In this document: piece after piece, positions 1 to 10,708 of the stretch | How positions within the stretch are numbered: position 1 is the stretch's first letter | How the letters are laid out: each line of letters opens with the position of its first letter | Source of the DNA: Caenorhabditis remanei | Lineage: Eukaryota; Nematoda; Chromadorea; Rhabditida; Rhabditidae | Assembly (NCBI RefSeq): GCF_010183535.1 | Contig: NC_071328.1 | Location: 11,470,001-11,534,000, forward strand | DNA: 64,000 bases | Direction of reading: 5' to 3' | Notes under the pieces: generated by a model | Told to the model about the DNA's origin: nothing | Seen by the model: the letters and a program-made list of their open reading frames with translations, nothing else | Databases searched by the model: none | Position numbers and translations under genes: made by a program

Positions 1-71
1 CCATTTTTCATTTTCTTGTTAAACAAACTATTTCAACAACTGATAGTGAGTGCTCAAATTTCAGGAGAGAA

Positions 72-557
72 ATGGATCAATTGCTCGATGTGGAAACGCT
101 GAAGAAGCTGTCGCCTGAACAGCAAGAGCAAGTGATCTCCGGAGTCAAACAGCAGGCTGCCCTCGCCAACGCGCAGAATCTTGTCACAGTAAGTGAGATG
201 ATCGATTAAGGCCATGAATGATTGATTCGTGGCTTTTATACGACGAGCAGATGAGACAGAAAAATAGAACAATGTTGTGATGGCTGAATTCAAAAAGATT
301 CATGATGAAATTTCAAAAGATTTTTTCGTTAAAATGTATTATTTCAGGATATTTCGGAAAAGTGCACGAACAAATGCATCACAGCCCCAGGAAGTTCGTT
401 AGCAAGCGGAGAGAAACAATGCCTTCAGAGGTGCATGGACCGTTTCATGGAATCGTGGAATCTTGTCTCACAAACTCTCCAAAAGCGTCTTCAGGAAGAA
501 ATGGCATCATCAGGTGGAATGGGCGGTGGATTCGGTCAAGGACCATCTTTCTCGTGA
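72..557 (+). CDS. tin-13: Tim13-type small TIM chaperone of the mitochondrial intermembrane space
   Basis: There are two exons, 72-188 and 348-557, giving 108 residues, the usual size of a small TIM protein. The second exon carries the twin CX3C signature (CTNKC and CLQRC) separated by a short loop, followed by the family sequence [13 protein letters not shown], which closely matches Tim13 (CMDRYMDAWNTVS in human, from memory). Tim13 pairs with Tim8 in a hexameric chaperone that escorts hydrophobic precursors across the intermembrane space to the TIM22 inner-membrane translocase. The C-terminus is Gly-rich. A TTTCAG site ends at 64, seven bases before the ATG, and probably receives a spliced leader. 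A poly(A) signal AATAAA lies at 634-639. The next gene starts at 890 on the same strand, so the two may form an operon. The family is certain. The symbol rests on the best match to the Tim13 subgroup. Confidence 0.9.
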
Positions 558-889
558 AAGTTCTTCAAACTTCAGTTTTTCTGTTATCGTTGATTTAAAA
601 GTTTTTTCTCAAATTGTGTTCGGTAGGTAGATCAATAAACATTTCATTATACATTCGTTTTGATCTAAAAACGCGGCAATTACTAGCCATCGCAATTGTT
701 TTCTGTTGGAGCGGCTTTTATTATTTCTTTTTTCACTTTCCAACGGTTCCATAGGGAAAAGCTGCGTTTATAGAAAAGAAATTCAATACGGCTTATTAAT
801 AACAAAAATTTTTCTCTAGCGAGTCTTCTCCACTATACAGATTTTATTGAAAAATTCACCTGTTGAAAAATTAATAATTCTTTCTTAGG

Positions 890-1551
890 ATGGCCAGTCT
901 CATCAACATTCTGGGGCTCATGTTTAGTGTATACTTCTACACGTGGCTTCATCCTGATCTAAATGCTAATGTTCGAATAGGACTACATCGTTTCAAGGTG
1001 GATTGGATAATTTACATCGGATCAATTTTTTGTTTATTCCTGGGAGTGTGTGTCATTGCACCGAAGTACACTCGTCGCACCAATGCCCTTGCTGGAAATA
1101 TTGGAATGGCAGTTTGTTCAGTTCTTGTTGTTCTGAATCACTACTTGTTGGAAATTAAATGGGCGGTAAGAACACTCAAAATACAAAGTTTATAAGAAAT
1201 TTAATTTTCAGTGGTCAGGATTACTGTACATGACCAATATCGTATTCTATATATTGTTCATGGGAATGGCTATGATGGGACAAACCGGCACGTACTACTA
1301 CGATAGAAACCGAATCATCAGTATTTCAATTCCAGTCGTTTCTAATATTTTCGTGACTGGAATGTTGATCAGTGTGATTCAGGACACGGTATGTGTTATT
1401 ATATAAAAACTGAAATCGTCAAACTCTATTTCAGGGCTTCGCCGACACTGTTCCATGTATTTCTTTCGGAATTCACACATGCATGGCAATCCTGGCACAA
1501 GTATGCGGCCCACGCACTGAAACATGGAACTTTTTCGAGTTTTTGAATTAA
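890..1551 (+). CDS. small multi-pass membrane protein, function unknown
   Basis: Three exons (890-1165, 1212-1388, 1435-1551) join in phase 0 to give 189 residues. About five or six hydrophobic segments can be seen, for example around residues 5-22, 38-58, 65-85, 93-112, 120-145 and 155-172, separated by short polar loops, so the product is probably an integral membrane protein. The topology has some resemblance to the FRAG1/DRAM/Sfk1 group, but I see no diagnostic motif and do not assign it. The sequence TTCTTAG ends at 888, directly before the ATG, so the mRNA is probably trans-spliced. The gap of about 250 bases after the tin-13 poly(A) signal is compatible with a downstream operon gene using SL2. 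Confidence 0.75.
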
Positions 1552-2217
1552 CAAAAAAGAAGATAACCACTTTATTATTACGCAGTTTTTAACACGTTGT
1601 CATTTATTAACTTCCCACCTCAATCCGCTCAAAACAAGTATCTCAATCAATCACCCGTGTCAATCTCTCAATCTCTCAACCTGAAAATTCTTGTATTCTT
1701 CATCCATATTTCACAAATGAATATTTTAAGCTTTCGAGCGATTTTACTGAGATAGTTTTTAGAGCCTTCGGAGAACATCTGCATAGTTTTTAAAAATACT
1801 TTTCAAACCATCAGCTTGTTCCCAATTCATTCATTCAAGCGCCCGCTTTTTTTCAATACAAACTGGTGGCCGTGGAAGAGCGCGAGACAGCGTGGACGAG
1901 AAAACAGAGTGGCGGGAAACATTTGAGTTCAAATTGTTGGCGCCTCTCAGCTGAATCAGATTTTATCTCTCTGCAAGCTGAGAGTTTTATAGTTAAAAAT
2001 ACAGTTTTCCGTCTCTAAAGTCGCAGATAAGTTCTGTGCGAATTGTTGTTCTCGATTTTCTTCGTTGTTATTTCTTGTCTTCGTAAACGAATAACCTTGA
2101 CATTTGCTCTTTATTTTCCCGTGAAACATAGTGCTCTACATTATTCTTCGTACTTTCTCAATTTCAATTTGTTCAAATTGGCAGGTGAATCGATTTATTC
2201 ATTCTCGAAACCAAATC
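1552..2217. promoter_or_regulatory. intergenic region and promoter of the coiled-coil gene
   Basis: No coding exon is seen. GCGGGAAA at 1912-1919 (TTTCCCGC on the other strand) matches the E2F/DP consensus TTTSSCGC exactly. It is followed at 1921-1936 by an AT-rich stretch (CATTTGAGTTCAAATT) that resembles the CHR half of a DREAM hybrid site. An acceptor-like GGCAG ends at 2184, about 33 bases before the ATG of the coiled-coil gene, and could be a trans-splice site. The start of this region must also hold the 3' UTR of the upstream membrane-protein gene. Confidence 0.5.
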
Positions 2218-5200
2218 ATGGACACTTCCGAGTCTTTCAACGATGAAAACAAGCCACAAGGAAAAGTACGTTTGCTTGAATTTTTCCAAAGTCTTCTACA
2301 ATTTTCATTATAAACGATGTTTTCAGAAACGGCAGCAAATCGAGTCACCATTCTCGGCTGCGACTCCAAAATCGCGTATCGGCAAAGAGCCCAAACGACT
2401 TTTCGGAAATGCATTTCATAACCTAGCAGATTCAAATTTGGAGGAGACTCGAATCGAAACAGATTCCCGTCCGAACTCTGCAGCTTCGGAGGATATTACT
2501 TTGGATGCCACGGATGCTTCAACCATCTATCGTGGATCCGAAGTGGATCCCAATCTAGAAGAGACCGAACTTTACTCCGCTGGAACTTCAGCAAACTCTA
2601 CGAAAGACTTGAGCATGGTAGACGAAAGCGATGAGACTAACGCAGATATCACTTTGGCAAGCAACTTCCAAGAGAAAGTGTTCCTTCATGAGACACTGAC
2701 AACTCCTACAGCTCCTCGTGTTCCTAGTCCAATTGTTATGGGAGATGATTCAACACCTACTGCTCCCACGGCACTTCATTTAGGATCTGAAATGGGACTG
2801 GAGACAATTGATACTCATTCTGTTGAATCAATTCAGTCGCCACTTGGAAATGCGAAGCCTCATATTGATTATTCTCTGTAAGTGCACATCTCTTATTTCA
2901 TACAGTTAATACAACAATTCAGGTACGAATTCGAGATCCTCGAGCAAAAAGTTGAGCATGAAGTGACTGTCAAAGAACTTCAAGAGAAGATCGAGAACCT
3001 CAAAGAAATGCATCGTAAGGAGATGCAGGAGATCAATCAATCTCGTATTTTCGAAGAGCAACTGTTGATGCAACAAATGGATGCAGCTAATAAAAAGGCG
3101 AAATCCGACCGTGAAGCAGCGAAGGAAAGAGAAAAGTCACTGCAACAAATCGCTGATGAGCTGAAAACAAAGTTGGAAGAGCCAGACGAGGAGAAGCAAC
3201 AACTAGAGAAGCAACTCGCTGAACTCAGCAGCCGGATTGAAGAGCTCACTCAGAAAGCTGTGAATGTTGATGCAATGCAACAAAATTCAGCTGAACATCA
3301 GGACCGGGTCCACGAATTTGAAAATTTCAAACTCGAAAACTCGGCTCAGCTCACTAATGCACGACAAGAAATTGAGGAGTTACAGCGGAAAACGACTGAG
3401 ATGGAGAAGAAAGTTCAGGAAGCTAATGAGGAGGTTGAACGTGTTCGTCAGGAGTTGTGCTCTTCCACGAAACTGGACGATTTGAAGGCCGAACACGAAG
3501 TTGTTCGCACAATGCTCATGAATGAAATTACGCTTCTTGAATCACAACTATCTGAAAATTCACAGTCAAACCTGCTAACTCAAGAGATTGAAACTCTTCA
3601 AAAGAAGATACAAGAACTTGAAGCGGAAGCAATTCAAGCTGTCGAAAACAAGGATATTCTCCATGCTGATTTCTCTGCCAAACAAGAAGCAGCCGCGATC
3701 GAAGCTCAAGAGAAGATAGTTGAACTCAATGAAGTTAAGGAAAAAGTTGCGGAACTGATGGAAGAAGTAATCAATGATTTAATTATTTTAGATTTAAATA
3801 TCATCTTTCAGATTGCAAAACTCCGCGAAGAGGTAGCCAACAATGCCCGTGTCACTGAGCTCGAACAAGAACTGGAAGAGAACAGAAAGCTCATGATCTC
3901 CGAAATGGCTTCATTGGAACAACAGTTGGAGTCTGCTCGCGATAATTCTGGCGTCAACAAGGAACTAGAAGGAAAGTACGAGACTGCAGAAGCTAGAATT
4001 CAGGAATTGGAGTCTGCATTGGAAGTCAATAAACAAAACTTCGACGGAATTCAAATAGAATTGGAACAGAAGGCGAGCATGGTTATCGAGTTGACAGATT
4101 CAATGAATGCTCTTCAACAAGTGCTGGCTGAAAACTCGCAGAAAGTATCTGAACTCGAATCTTCGAAAGCTAAAGTCGATGAGCTCAATATTGCTCTCGA
4201 AGCAGCTCACATGCAGTTAGATGAGGTCAAGCTCAGCTCGGAGGAGACATCGACATTAAAGGAACAATTGGTTGCATCGGAAGCTAGAGTTCACGAGCTC
4301 GTCGCTTCTCTTGATTCGCTTACAGAACAGATGGATGCGTTGCGCCAGAAAAATGAGAATTCCGACAAGGAAATTCTCTGTCTCCAAACTGAGATCGAAG
4401 CTGCTCGGCAAGAATTTGATATCGAGGAGGAAGGAAGCTGTGCGAAGATTAGACATCTTGAACTGACTGTTCAAGAACATGAAGCCGCTCGTAAATCACT
4501 CGAAGAAGTCGTTGAAGAGTGCAAGAAAGATCTTCAGGAGGCGAAGAACAAGTTGGAGGAGACGCAGAAAGAATCAGTTCTTAGAGAGGAGACGAGTAGC
4601 GAGTATCAAGACAAGTTGAAGCAAGCTGAGGAGGAGAATCAAGGATTGTGGGCTAACATCAAAGCACTTGAAGAGGAGAAGGAAAATGCAGCTCAGAAAG
4701 AACAGTCTTCACAAGTTAAGATTCAAGAACTCGAAGCATCTCTCGACGCTCTCCGTCAATCTTCTAATATCAGCGAAGCTCTGCGTTCAGAAGTCGACGG
4801 TTCCGTCGCTATGATTGAGGACCTCCAAGCTCAATTGGAAATTGCTCATCAAACATCTGCATCGGTGAACGATTTGGAGAAACAACTTGAGACTTCAACG
4901 GTGACAATCCAAGAGTTGCGTTCATCAGAAGAGTCTCTTCGGGTTCAACTTGAAGCCGCAACGAAGTTGATTGATGAGTTCAGAGGAGAGAAGGAAACTG
5001 TGGAAGCCCAACATGTCGCTGCTCGCGAATCTCTTAGTTCAGAACTTAACATTATTTCTCAAAAGAAAGAAGAGCTTGACCAGAATAAGCTGACTTTGGA
5101 AACTCGAATCCAAGAGTTAGAGTCTTCCTTGGCATCTCTGGAACAAGATTTGTCGAATCAAAAAGACGAAAAGGATCGAATTAACGCAGAACTCGAATCA

Positions 5201-7226
5201 ACTCGTCATAAAGTAGAACGACGCGAAGCAGCAATTCATGAGCTTCGTGAGCAACATGAATGCAAAGTATCCGAGTTAAATGTTAAAATCAATGAGTCGC
5301 AACAAAAGGCCACTGATACTCTCGATCTTCAATCGAAAATTGTTGAACTGACCGGAGAACTCGAAAACGTTCGCACTGAACTCACTGGAGCTGAAATTAT
5401 CAATCAGGAGACTATTCAGGAGCTCAGGGCGGAAGTGGAGAGTTCACATAGAATGATTTCACAGCAGAAAGAGCAACTTGCTAAAATGGAAAAACAAGAA
5501 GCTGATGTAAGTGAAAAAGTATAATGTCATTGAAAGTATTTAAATGTTCAGTTTATTGCTCAAGTCAAGCTCAATCAAGAACAACTCGAGCAACTTCAGT
5601 CAACGATCCAAGAATTCGAAGCATCGTTCAATCTTTTTAAAGGAGCCGAAGAGAACACAAAACAAACTATTCAACAGCTGACTTCCGAAGTTGAGAACTC
5701 CCAAAAGACGATTTCAGAACAGAAGGAGCAACTCGATGAGGCGGTGGCAAGAGTCGAGAAGTATGAGACTGAGGTTGATATAATTTTTAGAGTGTTTCAG
5801 TAAAATTGAAATTTTCAGCTATCCATCCAATCCGCGCAACATCAAGAACAACTGGAAAAACTGCAATCGACAATTCAAGAAATTGAAGCCTCGAACAGTC
5901 TGACTAGAGGAGCTGAGGAGAGTAATCAACAAATGATCGAAAAGCTCAAGGAGGAAGTTGAAAGTTATCAGAAGACAATTTTAGACCAAAAGGTGCAAAT
6001 AGAAGAGTCTATTGCTAGAATTGAGAAGCAGGAGGCCGAGGTCAGTGTCGTTTTTGATAAATAATCGTTTTATTTTTATATTTAGCTCACGAACCAAGCT
6101 GAGCAGTATCAAGATCAGATTTCCCACCTTCAATCTACTATTCAAGCATTCGATGACTCGAAACACTCTGCCGAGTTGAAATCTCAGGAGCTTATTTCTC
6201 GTATCGACGAGTTAGAGGCATCTGTCATTGTTGCACAGAAGGCAGCTGAAGAGATGAAGACTGAAAAAGATAATCTACTCGAACAGGCTCGTGAACAGTT
6301 AGAACAGATGAAACAAAATGTGGAGAGCGAGGTTATTTTACCAAAACATCTTTTTCATATTCAATATTTTTAGAAATCTGTACTCCAACAAGATCTTCAA
6401 CAAAGCAACGAGAAACTTGAAGCAGCCGAGCAAGCGCTTTCCTCCAAAGAAAACACTGTCGTCACTCTTGAGTCTCGTATCGAAACTATGTCTCGTCAGT
6501 TCGAGGAACGGCTCAATGAGGCCAACGAGTGGAAAGCACAAGCAATGAATATAGGAACGATGACTGCATCATTGACTCAAATGCAACAACAGATGAAGGA
6601 GATGGCTGAGAAGTTGGAAGAGTCGAAGCGACGCGTTGAAGAAGTTGAGGAGAATGCTCACCACGATATCACTATCATTCAAGACGAGAAGAATGAGCAG
6701 AGCGCCGCCCTTGAAGAAGCCAAAAGTCAGATTGCTGCTCTTGATGCTAAATTGAAGAAAGCTGAAAAGGAAATAGAGAGACTGGAGAAGGTCTGCGATG
6801 AGTTTGACGATGAAGAAAGTGGATATAAGGAGCAGATTTCGAAGTTGGAAGCTGAAATCAAGCAGTTGAAAGGTGTCAAGTCACCACCGAAAGTTTTGGG
6901 ACTCATTCAACAGGCTAGACTCAAGTATGTTACGTTTTTCGTGAGGATCTGATAATAATTTATATAATTTCAGTGTGAAACCACTGAGCCGTGAAAGCTC
7001 ACACATGGAGCCACCAATCAGTGAAGATGGATTCGAGGATGCCCAAGACTCCTTCCAACCAAACTCCTCCCAGGCTCATCAGAAGTCGTTCAATCAAACC
7101 GCTCGACAGGATAAGACGATGAACGTCGCCTCCGCAACAATGCTTCATCCAGACGACCATGCTCATGAGAAGTCTGCGATCGAAACTCCGTCAAAAAAGA
7201 ATCGATCGAATTGTCAGCAGCAATAA
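2218..7226 (+). CDS. large coiled-coil protein (1543 residues)
   Basis: Nine exons join in frame: 2218-2265, 2327-2877, 2923-3766, 3812-5506, 5552-5773, 5819-6040, 6086-6331, 6374-6924 and 6974-7226. Residues 1-200 are low-complexity and Ser/Thr/Pro-rich. They include SPF, TPK, SPI and TPTAP sites that could be phosphorylated by proline-directed kinases. Residues from about 201 to 1455 are almost continuous heptad sequence rich in Glu, Lys, Gln and Leu. The last 90 residues are polar and end near a basic patch (PSKKNRSN). Proteins with this build are usually structural parts of the centrosome, kinetochore, Golgi or nuclear envelope. There is no lamin tail or motor domain, so I do not assign an orthologue. 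The E2F-like site upstream fits expression in dividing cells. The 222-base exons 5 and 6 are near copies, and the 45-base intron 3767-3811 is open in frame. Confidence 0.9.
5552..6040 (+). repeat. tandemly duplicated 222-base exons in the coiled-coil gene
   Basis: Exons 5552-5773 and 5819-6040 are each exactly 222 bases (74 codons) and encode alignable peptides. Both share the pattern QEQLE-LQSTIQE-EAS near the start, GAEE in the middle, and QKTI with a terminal acidic ...YETE or ...QEAE. Each is followed by a 45-base intron. The next exon (6086-6331) starts with a more diverged version (LTNQAEQYQDQISHLQSTIQ), suggesting an older third copy. A 74-residue block is not an exact multiple of seven, so each copy shifts the heptad register by four residues, unless a skip residue is present. 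Confidence 0.85.
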
Positions 7227-7835
7227 TTCTACTTGCATTACTCGATTAACGATGCTAACCTCTCTGTGCCATATCGAAATATCCAGAACCCCCCTATTTT
7301 AATGTCAAATGTACTCATCTTCGATACTCGGTTACAATGAAGATTGTTTTATTGCTCTGTTTTTGAGATATTTTCAGCATTCTTTCGCGCCATTTGGACC
7401 TATTATCTCTATATATGTCGATAGGAGAACTGCTCGACAAAACAGAAAACTTTTCGACCAAACTTCTGATTTCTATTAAAAATTTTCCGATTTTCCGATT
7501 TGGCTTTGCTCTGTGAGCATGGGTTTAAAACGATTCCTTCGTAACAGTTGCCGGTTTGAAAACTAGAGAAACATGTCTGGAAAAGAATATTTATTCCAGA
7601 TCGAATGACAAACTTCTATTTCAAATAGAAGAAAATTTGAAAAATACAGATAGAAAATAGTATAGGAAAGGAATACTCGTATCAATTCAGAGAAAATTAT
7701 GGAATAACAAATCGAGACAATCAAGAAAAGTATTTACATGAAACAGGTTTTTGGTTAAACATCATTGGGATTTTCGAGAAAACAGTAAAAGACATTTGGA
7801 AAGTGAGAGGAGAGATCCTGGTTTGACCACGGAAG
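7227..7835. other. convergent 3' region between the coiled-coil gene and imp-1
   Basis: The coiled-coil gene ends at 7226 (+) and imp-1 ends at 7836 (-), so both 3' UTRs lie here. The region is AT-rich and has no coding exon on either strand. I see no repeat or RNA gene in it. Confidence 0.5.
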
Positions 7836-10708
7836 TTACACGTTTGTTGGTTGATTTTCTTGAGTAGAAGAAGAAGAGGTTGAGGACATTTTGATCTGGA
7901 TGGATTCAGGACTTTCTTCCATCGTTTCGTTTGGTGAGTCACTGTTAATCTGAAAAAAGAACGAATGCGTTGGAAATGGAGCATCCGGTTGTGCAAAAAC
8001 AGAGGATAAGTTCTAGACAGCAATTACAGAAGAGGTAACAAATAAAGCGCTTATGAATGCTAGAATGACTTCAAAGACGATAAGGGGATAGTAATAGTGA
8101 AGGGAACATAGGAACTCAATACAAATTAGAAAGTTACCACACTGTTGATTTCGCATGCATCAATTCCTCCCGGCTTTCTTTATCGTTCTCCAAATTATCG
8201 AATTTTTTCAAGACCATTAGTACAAAATCAGATGTATAAAGAGTTTAAAAAACAACCGTGCACATGCTTAAACTTATTCAAAAAATCAATTTGGCGCGTA
8301 CCCATTTCTTTCCCTCGATATCAGCTCTATCGCTCACCAATGGCGTTGAATCCGCAGGAACACCGTTCCAAATCTTGCTGAATTCTCTACGGAAAAACGC
8401 AAGAAGCATGATCGGGATGAGTGTGGATGGAACAAGATAGATAAGAGCTGGTTGAGCAGTCTTCATCAAGGCTAATGCTAGGAAAGTGACGATCAAACCG
8501 ATTCCGTATCCAGCCACTGAAACCACTCCGTAGATGAGGCGAACTCGTTCGGAGAAGCCGTTCATTGTGAAGCAATGCGCAACGAGATATCCTGAAATTT
8601 ACTTGATGAGTGACACCGCTTTTAGAATTGATTTATACCTGGCATCACAATATCACCGAGACCCAGAATTGTGAATTGGAATCCAAGTTCGATATCCATA
8701 TCCATACACTCGTTCATAGGATTGAAATGTGCAACTTGCATTAGCATTGGGAACTGAAAAAAATACAGTTGAAAATGTTCCTCTTTTCTCTATTTCGATC
8801 AACCTTTTCAGGAACTGATTCCTGTTCAACTGGTGGAATTGGATATCCTTTCGTCTTTTCTCTTGACGCACAACTCAATCCAGTCGCCACTTCGAGCATC
8901 ACGGAGCAACCATTCGGTGTGATATAAGGTGTTCCGAAAACCATTGCGGCGTCATAAACGAACATACACATCATTAGAATCGAAATCCATTTGAGACTTG
9001 GAAGTCGGAGACACTTCAATACATGCATACAGAGTGCCATGTTGATGATATCAAGAAGAATGAATGCGTATGGTTGACGACGGATTGTAAACCAGGTTGC
9101 ACAAAATGAGAAGCACAACAAACAGATTAACAGTTCTGAGTATTGATATTTGTTTGCACGAGCTGAAAACAAAAATTTCAAATATCTGTATTCTTGTTGT
9201 AATCTCACCACAACAAGCTGGGAACCAAGTTACTTTTGCCTTGTACCATCGGTGTTCACTAAATGAAAAGTTGGATAATAAGCCACGAATGCATCCATGA
9301 AGACTGCAGGTTCCAAAGATTACGAGGAAGATGTTGAAGAAAACAACTGGAATGATCTGTTTTAGTAAATTAATGGAATTTCGAGAACTACCTAAAACAG
9401 GTCTGAAGAAATATCCAAGGAGAAGAACACCGCATAGAGTGATCATCATGAGTACAATCGTGATCATTCCGGCGTACTTCTCAAAGAATCCCTTCGTTCC
9501 CGATTCATTTATTGACGAAACGTCATCATCCATTCGTTGTGACGCCAGAGAAACGTCCTTTCCAGCACTGAAAACGTTTTGTAAACAAGTGATTAATACG
9601 AGTTGAAAGACTATAATACGAGTACTCGTTTAACTGAAAATCGAAAACCACGTATAAACACATTGTTTCTCGATCTACTAACCGATGTCTGTTGAAAGCC
9701 CAAAAGCCTCCACCAGCGACACAAATCATTGAAATGATCCATATCACAACGAATGATGGATCGAACAGCGGTCCTGCGGGACGATGGAATCGAACCTCGA
9801 TTTGATCGTCCGAAATGTCGTTTTCTTTCAGAAGACTCTGTAAATTTATCACAATTTTTTGAGAAGTTGTGGCATTTTTTCTCACCATGATCTTATTGTT
9901 CAAATCGGAGCGATAGATGTAGAATGTTGGGATCGCAGCGGAGCTGTTGATATATGGATCATAGAAGTCGGAGAACTAAAATGATGCATCTTAATTTGGT
10001 GATTCAAGTTATAAAAATTACCAAGTAGTCCCTCCATCCCTTTACGAATTCTCTCCCACGATCCAAAATCAGAAGAGCAGCACTGGCTTGGTGACGTTTG
10101 AGTTGATCGACCGTAAATTGACTTGCATTCCGGAATGAAGTGACACCGTTTGTGAAGGTTCTGGTGCATGGAGTACCGTCATCGTCGATTCGATAATCTA
10201 ATGGGACAACTTCATCGTTGTACATGATGTCGCCTCGTCGGGGAGTAGGAAGAGGACAAATTGTTGTGCGATTGAAAAGTCCTGGAATTATATTCATTTT
10301 TAAATGGCTATCGCTATTTTAAAACAGAAGGTTTTCCATAAAAACTTTCTGCCTGAAAAGATTTTTAAAAAACAAAACAAACCTTCCCAAAATTTGAAGA
10401 GAAATGGATGAGCAGATTCAAAATCATATCCAATCAATGACGACGAAGTGTCGCTTTTCAGATATTGTTGATAATTGACACATGACTTCGAACGTGCTCC
10501 CGTTCGCTTATTTTCAACAGTCATGAAAACGAAACTACTCCGAAATGGTCCTCGATTTGATGAGTATTCTATGGATTGTGTTGTAGAAGGTGTAGTAGAA
10601 ATCTGAAATTTAATAGAGATGGAAGGTTTTTTGTTTATTCGAATAACTTACGACTGAAATGCATACTAGTAGTAGTGTTAATAATTTATAATGGATTGGT
10701 ATCGTCAT
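7836..10708 (-). CDS. imp-1: SPPL-type intramembrane aspartyl protease (presenilin/signal peptide peptidase family)
   Basis: The first exon (ATG at 10708) encodes a signal peptide, HYKLLTLLLVCISV. A lumenal part follows with a PA-like segment (...ASAALLILDRG and AAIPTFYIYRSDLNNK), then about nine membrane segments. The family catalytic motifs are all present and in order: YD in VYDAAMVFGT (near 8955), GLGD in FTILGLGDIVMPG (near 8670), and the PAL motif in QPALIYLVP (near 8440). The signal peptide and PA region point to the SPPL2 subgroup rather than SPP proper. Such enzymes cleave type II membrane proteins within the bilayer. The last exon starts at 7951 and encodes a Ser-rich cytosolic tail (INSDSPNETMEES...). 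An acceptor TTTTCAG ends about 12 bases before the ATG and is a likely spliced-leader site. The total is about 650 residues, usual for SPPL2. The symbol rests on this match and on the synteny with gls-1, dhfr-1 and cle-1. Confidence 0.93.

Noticed and set aside
2218..7226. Lamin or myosin heavy chain for the long coiled-coil gene
   Set aside because: There is no motor domain, no lamin tail fold and no CaaX end. The rod is far longer than that of lamin.
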